A stretch of DNA of 64,000 nt. It comes from Ovis canadensis (lineage: Eukaryota; Chordata; Mammalia; Artiodactyla; Bovidae). Made by a program: the position numbers and the translations under genes. The stretch is taken from NCBI RefSeq assembly GCF_042477335.2, contig NC_091247.1, positions 43,206,501 to 43,270,500 of the forward strand, written 5' to 3'. Shown here piece after piece: positions 22,870 through 32,830 of the stretch (position 1 is its first letter; each line of letters starts with the position of its first letter). Under the pieces are notes generated by a model, which was given only the letters and a program-made list of their open reading frames with translations, had not been told where the DNA came from and did no database searches.

Positions 22870-23330
22870 TAAGCAGGACAGGAAATTGAGAGAAATTAAA
22901 GAAAAACTAGACATGTTTGACTACAAAAAAATTAGTATTTCTTTGCAAGGCAAAAATATTGTAAACAAAAAGAAAAAGTGAGGGAAAATGTCTGCAGTAA
23001 AAATGACAGAAAATGGTAAATGTCTTAATAAACTAAACCTCCTACAAATTAATAAACAAAGGACAACACAATGGAAAAATGAGCCAGTATATGAAAAAGC
23101 AATTCATATAGGAGGAACTAGGAGAAGATGCTCAGTTGCACTGGGAGTCAGGAAAATTCTGTGAATTCATGAATAAAAATATATACAAGAAAGGCATAAA
23201 AATAGCCAATCTGTAAGTGGTTGCCTCAGGGACCAGAGGCCTAGGGGAAGGTAGTAGATCTGGGATTTGATGGCAAAAAGGATTTCAACTTGAACTGCAA
23301 TGCAGTTTTCTTTTATTAAAATATATTATG
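22870..23330 (+). mobile_element. L1 ORF2 end / 3' UTR, sense, diverged
   Basis: AAAATTAGTATTTCTTTGCA at 22928 and the text to about 23100 fit the end of L1 ORF2. The remainder is 3' UTR, and frames are broken. Confidence 0.5.
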
Positions 23331-23384
23331 ATTTAAGGGAAATGTGACAAGAAAGTAACAGTTATCAAACTTGAGTTTTGTCTG

Positions 23385-23445
23385 TTGGTGAACATTTATT
23401 TGCATTTCTTTAGGTATATGCCTAGGAGTAGAATTGCTGGGTCAG
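23385..23445 (-). mobile_element. L1 3' UTR fragment, antisense
   Basis: Reversed 3'-UTR phrase AGGAGTAGAATTGCTGGGTC ends exactly where the Bov-A2 begins. Confidence 0.55.
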
Positions 23446-23665
23446 GAGCCTGGTAGGCTGCAGTCCATGGGGTTGCTAAGAGTCGGACACAACTGAGCGA
23501 CTTCACTTTCACTTTTCACTTTCATGCATTGGAGAAGGAAATAGCAACCCACTCCAGTGTTCTTGCCTGGAGAATCCCAGGGACGGGGCAGCCTGGTGGG
23601 CTGCCTTCTATGGGGTCGCACAGAGTCAGCCACGACTGAAGTGACTTAGCAGCAGCAGCAGCAGC
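23446..23665 (+). mobile_element. Bov-A2 SINE, 5' truncated
   Basis: Sense Bov-A2 lacking the first ~45 bases, with linker at 23504-23523 and (AGC)n tail at 23649-23665. Confidence 0.87.
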
Positions 23666-23924
23666 CGGAAATGCATATGTTCTAGTAATGTCCTGTTTCT
23701 TAATCTGAGGTGTTCGTTACAGGGTGTGATCAGATTATGAAAATTCACTGAGAGATATACTGATGTGTACACTTTGATAAAAAGTTAAACAAGAACAACA
23801 AAAAGTTTAACAACTTTACGGAGATAACTTTGACATATAAAAATTGTATATATTTAAGGTATACAACTTGATGTTTTGATATATTGTGATACTATTTTTG
23901 TGTGTGTGATTCCATTTTTAAGTG

Positions 23925-24069
23925 ATTAGAGAACCTACTGTATAGCACAGGAAACTCTACTCAGTGCTCTGTGGAGATACCTGTATACGTATGCTGATTC
24001 ACTTCGATGGACGGTAGAAACTAATACAACATTGCAAACCAACTATGCTCCAATAAAAATTAAAAAAAA
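23925..24069 (+). mobile_element. Ruminant L1 3' UTR
   Basis: CTGTATAGCACAGGAAACTC at 23938 to CCAATAAAAATTAAAAAAAA at 24050. Sense, 5' truncated, with poly(A) tail. Confidence 0.8.
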
Positions 24070-24545
24070 TCAGATTGGGGAAAAGTAAATTATATAGATC
24101 GAAGGTATGACCTTTATACAAATCGAATCTATGTATACTGACTTGGTGGGATATCCCTGAGAAGCTAAGTGAAGAAAGCAAGCTGAGTATAGACTGACCT
24201 CATTTTTGTAAAGATAAAAAACAAAAATTCCTTTAATGTGCATTTGTGTGTGTAAAATCAAGAAGAAAAGATTGCGAATAAATAGATCTACATTTTATCA
24301 TGGAAGGATACAATTAAAAGAGGAATGAGAAGAGAGATAATTAGCTTTTCTTTAGTCAGCTTTACATGATCTGGCTTGCTAAAACCAGAATAGCTTCTAG
24401 GTATTTTTTAATATTTTTTTTTCCTTTAAGGTTTAAGATTTTACTTAACTCTGACCCATGACATCATCTCTTGCTGAGTTAGATTGTATCATCAAATGTA
24501 TTTTCACAAAGGTATATCAACCCTCTTTGCATATTTAGAATGCCT
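24070..24545. other. No gene recognised
   Basis: AT-rich sequence without a convincing frame. Confidence 0.4.
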
Positions 24546-25065
24546 TTTTGCTATTTTTATTGAGCTATATAATATTATAAAAGTTTCAGGGTATACAGCA
24601 TAGTGATTCACAATTTTTAAAGGTCACATTCCATCTATAATTATTTTTAAAAATTGGCTATACTCTCTATGTTCTATATATCCTTGTAGGTTTTATTTGA
24701 TTTATTATAGTTTGTACCTCTTAATACCCTACCCCTATCTTGGCCCTCCTCCCTTCCCTCACTCCTCTGGTAACCACTAGTTTGTTCCCTGTATCTGTGA
24801 GTCTGTTTCATTTTGTTATATTTGCTAATTAGTTTTATTGTTTTGATTCCACATATAAGTGATATACAATATTTGTCTTTCTCTGTGTGACTTATTTCAC
24901 TTACCCTCCAATTCCATGTTGTTGCAAATGGCAAAACTGTATTCTTTTTTAATGGCTAAATAGTATTCTATTGTTTATGTATATATAGCACATCTTCTTT
25001 ATCCAATCAGCTGCTGATGGACACCTAGGTTGCTTCCATAGCTTGGCAATTATAAATAATGCTGC

Positions 25066-26346
25066 TACCGCACAATTGCACTCATCTCACACACTAGTAA
25101 AGTAATGCTCAAAATTCTCCAAGCCAGGCTTCAACAATACGTGAACCGTGAACTTCCAGATATTCAAGCTGGTTTTAGAAAAGGCAGAGGAACCAGAGAT
25201 CAAATTGCCAACATCCGCTGGATCATTGAAAAAGCAAGAGAGTTCCAGAAAAACATCTATTTCTTCTTTGTTGATGATGCCAAAGCCTTTGACTGTGTGG
25301 ATCACAATAAACTGTGGAAAATTCTGAAAGAGATGGGAATACCAGACCACCTGACCTGCCTCTTGAGAAACCTATATGCAGGTCAGGAAGCAACAGTTAG
25401 AACTGGACATGGAACAACAGATTGGTTCCAAATAGGAAAAGGAGTACGTCAAGGCTGTATATTGTCACCCTGCTTATTTAACTTCTATGCAGAGTATATC
25501 GTGAGAAACGCTAGGCTGGAAGAAGCACAAGCTGGAATCAAGATTGCCGGGAGAAATATCAATAACCTCAGATATGCAGATGATACCACCCTTATGGCAG
25601 AAAGTGAAGAGGAACTAAAAAGCCTCTTGATGAGAGTGAAGGAGGAGAGGGAAAAAGTTTGCTTAAAGCTCAACATTCAGAAAACGAAGATCATGGCATC
25701 TGGTCCCGTTATTTCATGGGAAATAGATGGGGAAACAGTGGAAATAGTGTCAGACTTAATTTTGGGGGGCTCCAAAATCACTGCAGATGGCGACTGCACC
25801 CGTGAAATTAAAAGACGCTTACTCCTTGGAAGAAAAGTTATGACCAACCTAGAAAGCATATTGAAAAGCAGAAACATTACTTCGCCAACAAAGGTCTGTC
25901 TAGTCAAGGCTATGGTTTTTCCAGTAGTCATGTATGGATGTGAGAGTTGTACTGTGAAGAAAGCTGAGCGCCAAAGAATTGATGCTTTTGAACTGTGGTG
26001 TTGGAGAAGACTCTTGAGAGTCCCTTGGAATGCAAAGAGATCCAACCAGTCCAATCTGAAGGAGATCAGCCCTGGGATTTCTTTGGAAGGAATGATGGTA
26101 AAGCTGAAACTCCTGTACGTTGGCCACCTCATGTGAAGAGTTGACTCATTGGAAAAGACTCTGATGCTGGGAGGGATTGGGGGCAGGAGGAGAAGGGGAC
26201 GACAGAGGATGAGATGGCTGGATGGCATCACCGACTCGATGGACATGAGTTTGAGTGAACTCCAGGAGATGGTGATGGACAGGGAGGCCTGGTGTGCTGT
26301 GATTCATGGGGTTGCAGAGTCGGACACGATTGAGCGACTGAACTGA
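25066..26346 (+). mobile_element. BovB LINE, 3' 1.3 kb, 5' truncated
   Basis: Sense BovB starting inside reverse transcriptase (CTACCGCACAATTGCACTC) and ending with the GACTGAACTGA tail. It is embedded in antisense L1. Only GCTG is clearly shared by both flanks, so the duplication is short. About 95% of positions appear to match the copy at 31.4-32.7 kb by eye. Confidence 0.9.
25105..26136 (+). CDS. BovB reverse-transcriptase fragment, 343 codons without interruption
   Basis: In an intact BovB this segment would belong to the polyprotein that nicks target DNA and reverse-transcribes the element's RNA. The fragment covers the fingers-palm region onward. It has motif A DDAKAFDCVDH (residues 57-67), where I expect DYAKAFD, so Tyr58 is changed to Asp. 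Motif B QGCILSP is at 116-122 and the catalytic motif C YADD at 157-160. The C-terminal YGCES and FELWCWRRLLR motifs follow. The endonuclease and N-terminal part are absent because the insertion is 5' truncated. The frame stops at TGA (26134-26136), where related copies have CGA, as expected from CpG decay. There is no promoter or start context, so the ATG at 25105 is an internal methionine. It is very unlikely to make an active enzyme. Confidence 0.8.
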   Translation: MLKILQARLQQYVNRELPDIQAGFRKGRGTRDQIANIRWIIEKAREFQKNIYFFFVDDAKAFDCVDHNKLWKILKEMGIPDHLTCLLRNLYAGQEATVRTGHGTTDWFQIGKGVRQGCILSPCLFNFYAEYIVRNARLEEAQAGIKIAGRNINNLRYADDTTLMAESEEELKSLLMRVKEEREKVCLKLNIQKTKIMASGPVISWEIDGETVEIVSDLILGGSKITADGDCTREIKRRLLLGRKVMTNLESILKSRNITSPTKVCLVKAMVFPVVMYGCESCTVKKAERQRIDAFELWCWRRLLRVPWNAKRSNQSNLKEISPGISLEGMMVKLKLLYVGHLM

Positions 26347-26737
26347 GCTGATGAACATTGGGATGCATGTATCTTTCTGAATGAGTATCTTCATTTTTTT
26401 TCAGGTGTGTATCCAGGATTGGGATTGCTGGGTCATTTGATAGTTCTATTTTTAGTTTTTTGAGAAACCTCTATACTGTTTTCCATAATGGCTGCACCAA
26501 TTTACATTCCCACCAACAGAGTATGTTGGTTCCCTTTTCTCCACATCCCTGACAATATTTGTTATCTGTGTTCTTTTTGATGATGGCCACTCTGACAGGT
26601 GTGGGGGTGATACCTCATTGTGCTTTTAATTTGCATTTCTGATGATTAATGATGTTGAGCATCTTTTCATGTGCCTGTTGGCTGTCTGTTTTCTTTGTAA
26701 AAATGTCTATTTGGGTCTTCTACTCGTTATGTATTTG

Positions 26738-26968
26738 TTTATTTGCTGCACCAAGTCCTCACTGTTGCGAGTAGGCTTTCTCTGTTTTCGGTAGGCAGGG
26801 ACTTCTCTCTAGTTGTGGTATGTGGCCTTCTCATTGCAGTGGCTTCCCTTGTTGTGGAGCATTGGCTTAGTTGCTCCACGACTTGTGCAGTCTTCCTGGA
26901 CCAGGGATCAAACTCATGTCCCCTGCATTGGCAGGCAGATTTTTAACCACTGGACCAGCAGGGAAGTC
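26738..26968 (-). mobile_element. CHR-type SINE
   Basis: Reverse CHR with head complement CCACTGGACCAGCAGGGAAG at 26948. Flanking L1-derived text (TCTTCTACTCGTT / TCTTTCTGCTCATT) suggests an imperfect duplication. Confidence 0.8.
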
Positions 26969-27352
26969 TTTCTGCTCATTTTTTAGTCAGGTTGTTACCA
27001 GAATTGTTTCTGGTTATTTTAGATTGAGAATCATTCACATATGATAAAATTCACCATTTAAAAGTATATAATTCAGCAATTTTTAGTATATTCACAAAGT
27101 TGCACAAACATCACCACTATTTACTTCTGGAACATTTTAACTCTGAATCCCCACCCCCCCAAATCCTATACCCATTAAGAGTTACCCTGTATTCCTCTTG
27201 CCTCTCAGCTCTCAAAACTACTAAACTACTTTCTTTCTCCTTGAATTGCCCATTCTGTACATTTCATATAAGTGGAATCATGTAATATGTATGTGCCTTT
27301 TCATGCCTGATTCCTTTCACTTAGCATAATGTTTCTTAAGTTCAGCCATGTT

Positions 27353-27388
27353 GTGTATATGTGTGTGTGTGCACGTGTGTGTGTGTGT
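27353..27388. repeat. (TG)n microsatellite
   Basis: Imperfect TG repeat, with one interruption GTGCACGTG, lying directly against the Bov-tA that starts near 27389. Confidence 0.8.
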
Positions 27389-27598
27389 TCAGTCTCTCAG
27401 TCAGGTCCAACTCTTTTGCAGCCCCATGGACTGTAGCCCGCCAGGTTCCTCTGTCAGTGGGATTTTTCAGGCAAGAATACTGGAGTGGGTTGCCATTTCC
27501 TCTTCCAGGGAATCTTCCTGATCCAGGAATTGAACCCTTGTATCCTGTGTTTCCTGCATTGACAGGCGGATTCGCTACCACCAAGTCACCAGGGAATC
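27389..27598 (-). mobile_element. Bov-tA SINE
   Basis: Reverse Bov-tA in antisense L1. Flanks CAGCCATGTTGTGTAT and CAACCATGATGTAGCAT look like an imperfect duplication, with the TG repeat grown next to it. Confidence 0.85.
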
Positions 27599-27828
27599 CT
27601 CAACCATGATGTAGCATATATCAATACTTCATTCCTCTTTATGGCTGAATAATGTTCCAACTTTTTTTAATCCATTCACCAGGTGATTGTATTGTTTCTA
27701 CTTTTTGCCTCTTATGAATAATACCATCATGGACATTGTGTACAAGTTTTTACATAGACATAGGTTTCTAACTTTCCTAGGTATGAACCTAGGAATGGAA
27801 TTTTTGGATCATCACTAACCCTTAAGCT

Positions 27829-28032
27829 TCCCTGATGGCTCAGTTGGTAAAGAGTCTGCCTGCAATATGGGAGACCCAGATTTGATCCCTGAGTTGGGAA
27901 GATCCCCTGGAGAAGGAAATGGCAAGCCACTCCAGTATTCTTGCCTGGAGAATTCCTTGGAGAGGAGCCTGGTGGGCTGCAGCCCATGGTGTCACGAAGA
28001 GTTGGACATGACTGAGTGACTAACACCTTCAC
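27829..28032 (+). mobile_element. Bov-tA SINE
   Basis: Sense Bov-tA from GCTTCCCTGATGGCTCAG to GAGTGACTAACACCTTC, inside the antisense L1. Confidence 0.85.
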
Positions 28033-28675
28033 AGTAAACCTGCATTTAACCTTTTGAGGAATTGCAGACCACTTTTTAAAGCAGCTGTATCATTTCACTT
28101 TTCTGCTATCAATGTATGAAGGTACTAATTTCTCCTCATCCTCTGTGACACTTGTTACTATTTATGTTTTTTATTACAGCCATTCTGTTGAGTATAAAGC
28201 TTACCATGTTTGTCTCGATTTGATTTTCCTTGATGACTAATGATGTTGAACATCTTTTCATGGGCTTATCGACCATGTGTATACCTTCTTTGAAAAAAAT
28301 GTATATTCAGATCCTTTGCCTATTTTCAATTTGGTTGACTTTTTGTTGTTGAATTGTAAGAGCTCTCTGTATATTCTGAAGTCCCTTGTCAGGTATATCA
28401 TTTGCAAATGTTTTCTCCCATTTTGTGAGTTTCTTTTCATTTTCTTGATTAGCATCCTTTAAAGCATAAAATATTTTATTTTTTATGAAGTTAATTTTGC
28501 CTATTTTTTCTTTGATTGCTTGTGCTTTTGATGTGATATTTAAGAAATCATTAGCTAGTCAAAGGTCCTGAAACTATACCCCTAAGTTTTCTAAGAGTTT
28601 TATAATTTTATCTCCTAAATATTGATCTTGAATCCATTTTTAGTTAATTTCTGTACATGGGGTGAAATAGGAGTT

Positions 28676-28690
28676 TACCTTCATTCTTTT
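28676..28690. repeat. Left target-site duplication of the TPT1 retrocopy
   Basis: TACCTTCATTCTTTT, repeated exactly at 29550-29564. Its last T bases merge with the poly(A)-derived T-tract. Confidence 0.92.
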
Positions 28691-29549
28691 TTTTTTTTTC
28701 CAATGAGTTTAAATGTGTTTTATTTTTAGACAACCTACATGACACGTTTTCTCAAAAACAATGCCTCCGCTCCAAATAAATCAACGTTCAAAACAAATGA
28801 AGAGCTCGAGATGACATCAGTCCCATCTGTCTAAGTCCTGGTGTTGTGTGGATGAAAAGCAGTGGCCAGCCAGTTTTGACGACAGGTGATTGATCCAAAG
28901 TAACTGCCAACTTTGTTAACATTTTTCCATCTCTAAACCATCCTTAAAGAAAATCATATATGGGGTTACACCATCCTCACGGTAGTCCAGCAGAGCGACC
29001 ATGCCATCTGGATTCATGTTTTCACCAATAAAGAACTGATAGTTTTTGAAATTAGCAAGGATGTGCTTGATTTGTTCTGCAGCCCCTGTCATAAAAGGTT
29101 TTACTCTTTCTGGTCTCTGTTCTTCAAGTTTCCCTTTGATTGACTTCATGTAATCTTTGATGTACTTCTTGTAGGCTTCTTTTGTGAAGCTGGTTTCCTG
29201 CAAGTGATGGTTCATGACAATATCGACACCAGTGATTACTGTGCTTTCGGTACCTTCGCCCTCGGGGCCTTCAGCGGAGGCATTTCCACCAATGAGCGAG
29301 TCATCGATGTTACCCTCTGTCCTACTGACCATCTTCCCCTCCACCTCCAGACACAGCCCGTCCGCGACCTCCCGGATCTTGTAGATGTCGGAGAACATCT
29401 CGTCATGGCTGATGAGGTCCCGGTAGATGATCATGATGGCGACTGGAGGGAGGCGACAGCGGCGCTGGCTTAGCAGGAGCCCGGAGCTCAGAGCGAGCGC
29501 AGTGCGGCCAGAGCGGCGCTCGGGGGGAGGGGGGAGCGGGCGGAAAAGC
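28687..29549 (-). pseudogene. TPT1: Full-length processed copy of TPT1 mRNA
   Basis: Retrocopy of the mRNA for translationally controlled tumour protein. It contains the whole 5' UTR from the CTTTTCC cap-site pyrimidine tract (29548 downward), an unbroken coding region (28916-29434) and the full 3' UTR. A polyadenylation signal lies in the AAAATAAAA stretch near 28724-28732 (minus strand), and a T-tract marks the poly(A) tail (28687-28699). It has no introns and is flanked by exact 15-bp duplications inside an antisense L1. The GC-rich stretch 29440-29545 is copied 5' UTR, not a new promoter. It lies in a retrotransposon-rich setting with no visible promoter of its own. Confidence 0.95.
28916..29434 (-). 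CDS. Intact TPT1-like reading frame in the retrocopy, 172 codons
   Basis: Encodes a 172-residue protein, the normal TCTP length, from [16 protein letters not shown] to the stop after GLEMEKC. TCTP is a small cytosolic protein with a Mss4-like fold that binds Ca2+ and tubulin and acts in growth and survival. The TCTP signature region (around residues 48-58, [11 protein letters not shown]) and the second signature (around 129-151, [14 protein letters not shown] region) are present. I see no stop, frameshift or missing segment. Valine at residue 23 is the only position that differs from the human protein as I remember it. Whether the parent bovine gene has the same residue cannot be judged here. 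Expression would need an outside promoter; absence of damage most simply means a recent insertion. Confidence 0.85.
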   Translation of the reverse strand: MIIYRDLISHDEMFSDIYKIREVADGLCLEVEGKMVSRTEGNIDDSLIGGNASAEGPEGEGTESTVITGVDIVMNHHLQETSFTKEAYKKYIKDYMKSIKGKLEEQRPERVKPFMTGAAEQIKHILANFKNYQFFIGENMNPDGMVALLDYREDGVTPYMIFFKDGLEMEKC

Positions 29550-29564
29550 TACCTTCATTCTTTT
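29550..29564. repeat. Right target-site duplication of the TPT1 retrocopy
   Basis: TACCTTCATTCTTTT, matching 28676-28690. L1 text continues after it (GCATGTTAATATCCAG). Confidence 0.92.
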
Positions 29565-29774
29565 GCATGTTAATATCCAGTTCTCCCAACTTCATTTCTT
29601 GAAAAGTCTATATTCTTTTCCTCCATATTGAATTGTTTTGGTTTTGATATGATTGTATAGGTTTTCTCAGTGCTACTCCATTGATCTATAGGTTGATAGA
29701 ATTTAGTCATGTAACATCAAAGTACTTAGTGAAGCTCTCTCTGGGGATTTTATTGTTTTAAATTTTACTAATCC

Positions 29775-30161
29775 CCGTATTCATTTTCTTTAGCTGCTGA
29801 AACAAATTGCCGCTAACTGAGTGATTTAATACAAAAGCAATTTATTATCTAATGTATCTGTAGGTTTTAAATCTGATATGGGCCTCACTAGGTTTAAATC
29901 AAAGGGTGAACAGGCCTGAATTCTTTTGTGGAAGTTCCAGGGGAGAATCTGTTTTTCTGGGCAGCTTTTTGCCTATATTCCTTGGGTCACTCCTTCCTGC
30001 TCCTTCAAAACCAGTAGGACTGCATCTCTTTGACCATTCTGTAGGCATATCTCCTTCTGGTTCTCTTCTGCCCCCCTTCCATATTTGAGAATGCTTGTCA
30101 TTACATTGACCTACTTGGATACTCCAGAATAATCTTATTTTAAGGTCATCTAAATAGTAAC
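29775..30161 (-). mobile_element. MaLR-type LTR (MLT/MST-like), left part
   Basis: Reversed LTR beginning with the phrase TAGCTGCTGAAACAAATTGC (29801) and a diverged version of the usual MLT1/MST end. The remainder lies at 32705-32830 on the other side of a BovB. Subfamily not determined. Confidence 0.5.
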
Positions 30162-30845
30162 ATTCAATATCACGGTAATCCAAGTCTATGCCCTGACCAG
30201 TAACACTGAAGAAGCTAAAGTTGAACAGTTCTATGAAGACCTTCAAGCCCTTCTAGAACTAACACCCAAAAAAGATGTCTTTTTCATTATAGGAGACTGG
30301 AATACAAAAGTAGGAAGTCAAGAAACACCTGGAGTAACAGGCAGATTTGGCCTTGGAGTACAAGATATAGCAGGGCAAAGACTAATAGAGTTCTGCCAAG
30401 AGAATGCACTGGTCATAGCAAACACCCTCTTCCAACAACACAAGAGAAGACTCTACACATGAACATCACCAGATGGTCGACACTGAAATCAGATTGATTA
30501 TATTCTTTGCAGCCAAAGATGGAGAAGCTCTATACACTCAGCAAAAACAAGACCATGAGCTGACTGTGGCTCAGATCATGAACTCCTTATTGCCAAATTC
30601 AGACTTAAATTGAAGAAAGTGGAGAAAACCACTATACCATTCAGGTATGACCTAAATCAAATCCTTTATGACTATACAGTGGAAGTGAGAAATAGATTTA
30701 AGGGACTAGATCTAATAGACAGAATGCCTGATGAACTATGGACAGAGGTTCATGACATTATACAGGAGAAGGAATTAAGAATATCACCAAGAAAAAGAAA
30801 TGCAAAAAAGCAAAATGGCTGTCTGAGGAGGCCTTACAAATAGCT

Positions 30846-31352
30846 GTGAAAAGAAGGGAAGTGAAAAGCAAAGGAGAAAAGGGAAGATATACCCATTTGA
30901 ATGCAGAGTTCCAAAGAATAGCAAGGAGAGATAAGAAAGCCTTCCTCAGTGACCAGTGCAAAGAAATAGAGGAAAACAACAGAATGGGAAAGACTAGAGA
31001 TCTCTTCAAGAAAATTAGAGATACCAAGGGAACATTTCATGCAAAGATGGGCTCGATAAAGGACAGAAATGGTAGGGACCTAACAGAAGCAGAAGATATT
31101 AAGAAGAGGTGGCAAGAATACACAGAAGCACTGTACAAAAAAGATCTTCACAACCCAGATAATCACGATGGTGTGATCACTCACCTAGAGCCAGACATCC
31201 TGGAATGTGAAGTCAAGTGGGCCTTAGAAAGCATCACTACAAACAAAGCTAGTGGAGGTGATGGGATTCCAGTTGAGCTATTTCAAATCCTGAAAGATGA
31301 TGCTGTGAAAGTGCTGCACTCAATATGCCAGCAAATTTGGAAAACTCACTAG
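30846..31352 (+). pseudogene. BovB polyprotein fragment between endonuclease and RT
   Basis: A 168-codon open stretch of the BovB frame (linker and start of reverse transcriptase, ending EVKWALESITTNKASGGDGI then a stop at 31350). It is one of three separated frames of the same broken gene, and it is not a gene in its own right. Confidence 0.75.
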
Positions 31353-31571
31353 TGGCCACAGGACTGGAAAAGGTCAATTTTCCTGGAAAGGCAATGCCAA
31401 AGAACGCTCAAACTACTGCACAATTGCACTCGTCTCACATGCTAGTAAAGTGATGCTTAAAATTCTCCAAGCCAGGCTTCAACAATACATGAACCATGAA
31501 CTTCAGATGTTCAAGCTGGTTTTAGAAAAGGCAGAGGAACCAGAGATCAAATTGCCAACATCTGCTGGATC

Positions 31572-32123
31572 ATGCAAAAAGCAAGAGAGTTCCAGAAAAA
31601 CATCTATTTCTGCTTTATTGACTATGCCAAAGCCTTTGACTGTGTGGATCACAAGAAACTGTGGAAAATTCTGAAAGAAATGGGAATACCAGACCACCTG
31701 ACCTGCCTCTTGAGAAACCTATATGCAGGTCAGGAAGCAACAGTTAGAACTGGACATGGAACAACAGACTGGTTCCAAATAGGAAAAGGAGTATGTCAAG
31801 GCTGTATATTGTCACCCTGCTTATTTAACTTATATGCAGAGTACATCATGAGAAACACTGGGCTGGAAGAAGCACAAGCTGGAATCAAGATTGCTGGGAG
31901 AAATATCAATAACCTCAGATATACAGATGACACCACGCTTATTGCAGAAATTGAAGAAGAACTAAAGAGCCTCTTGATGAAAGTGAAAGAGGAGAGTGAA
32001 AAAGTTGGTTTAAAGCTCAACATTTCAGAAAACAAAGATCATGGCATCTGGTCCCATCACTTCATGGGAAATAGATGGGGAAACAGTGGAAACAGTGTCA
32101 GACTTTATTTTTCTGGGCTCTAA
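31572..32123 (+). pseudogene. BovB reverse-transcriptase fragment, frame-broken
   Basis: A 183-codon open piece of palm domain: motif A FIDYAKAFDCVDH, motif B QGCILSP and a mutated motif C YTDD. An extra T near 32026 shifts the frame, so the end SENKDHGIWSHH is out-of-frame read-through. Compare the open counterpart at 25105-26136. Confidence 0.8.
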
Positions 32124-32704
32124 AATCACTGCAGATGGTGACTGCAGCCATGAAATTAAAAGACACTTACTTCTTGGAAGGAAAGTTATGACCATCCTAG
32201 ACACCATATTATAAAGCAGAGACATTGTTGTCAACAAAGGTCCGTCTAGTCAAGGCTATGGTTTTTCCAGTGGTCATGTATGGATGTGAGAGTTGGAAAA
32301 TGAAGAAAGCTGAGCACCGAAGAATTGATGCTTTTGAACTGTGGTGTTGAAGAAGACTCTTGAGAGTCCCTTAGAATGTGAGGAGATCCAACCAGTCCAT
32401 CCTAAAGGAGATCAGTCCTGGGTGTTCATTGGAAGGACTGATGTTGAAGCTGAAACTCCAATTCTTTGGCCACCTGATGCGAAGAGCTGACTCATTTGAA
32501 AAAAACTCTGATTCTGGGAAAGATTGAGGGCAGGAGGAGAAGGGAACAACAGAGGATGAATTGGATAGATGGCATCACCAACTCAATGGACATGGGTTTG
32601 GGTGGACTCTGGGTGTTGGTGATGGACAGGTAGGCCTGGCGTGCTGCAATTTATGGGGTGGCAAAGAGTCAGACACGACTGAGTGACTGAACTGAACTGA
32701 ACTG

Positions 32705-32830
32705 AAATAGTAACCTAAATTACATCTGCAACCTTAATTCCCATTTGCTAATTTATTCACAGGTTCTGAGAGTTAGGATGCAGACATCTTTTCTCTAGGA
32801 GGGGAGATCATTATTCTGCCTACCACATTC
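32705..32830 (-). mobile_element. MaLR-type LTR, right part
   Basis: Continuation of the LTR interrupted at 30161 (TCACAGGTTCTGAGAGTTAGG-like text at 32757 onward). Joining the halves across one copy of the BovB duplication gives continuous LTR-like sequence. Confidence 0.45.

Larger units (their letters stand above)
24545..26737 (-). mobile_element. Ruminant L1 3' UTR, antisense, split by a BovB
   Basis: Reversed L1 3' UTR from TTTTTATTGAGCTATATAAT at 24554 through the AATGGCTAAATAGTATTCTA phrase at 24951. It stops at 25065 at the BovB and resumes at 26347 (ATGAACATTGGGATGCATGT), running to about 26737. Confidence 0.8.
27010..29760 (-). mobile_element. L1 LINE, antisense (3' UTR into ORF2)
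   Basis: Reversed L1 3' UTR (GGAATCATGTAATATGTATG at 27272) continuing into 3' ORF2 to about 29750. It is interrupted by Bov-tA (27389-27598), Bov-tA (27829-28032) and the TPT1 retrocopy (28687-29549). Frames are degraded. Confidence 0.8.
30162..32704 (+). mobile_element. BovB LINE, 2.5 kb, 5' truncated within endonuclease
   Basis: Longest BovB here. It starts at ATTCAATATCACGG inside the endonuclease domain, passes GDWNTKVG (30294-30317) and SDHELL-like text, and continues through reverse transcriptase to the CTGAACTGAACTGAA tail. Exact 10-bp duplications AAATAGTAAC at 30152-30161 and 32705-32714 flank it. The frame is broken by stops (for example TGG to TGA near 30460), a 1-base loss near 31505 and a 1-base gain near 32026. 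Motif A FIDYAKAFDCVDH is intact, but motif C reads YTDD instead of YADD. The element is dead. Confidence 0.93.

Noticed and set aside
25677-26246. 189-codon minus-strand ORF
   Set aside because: Mirror frame of the BovB C-terminal coding region; equivalent antisense frames recur at 57851-58402 and 60146-60451, so it is a codon-bias shadow.
29204-29473. 89-codon plus-strand ORF across TPT1
   Set aside because: Antisense to the TPT1 coding frame.
29440-29545. GC-rich patch resembling a CpG-island promoter
   Set aside because: It is the copied 5' UTR of TPT1 mRNA within the retrocopy, bounded by the target duplication.
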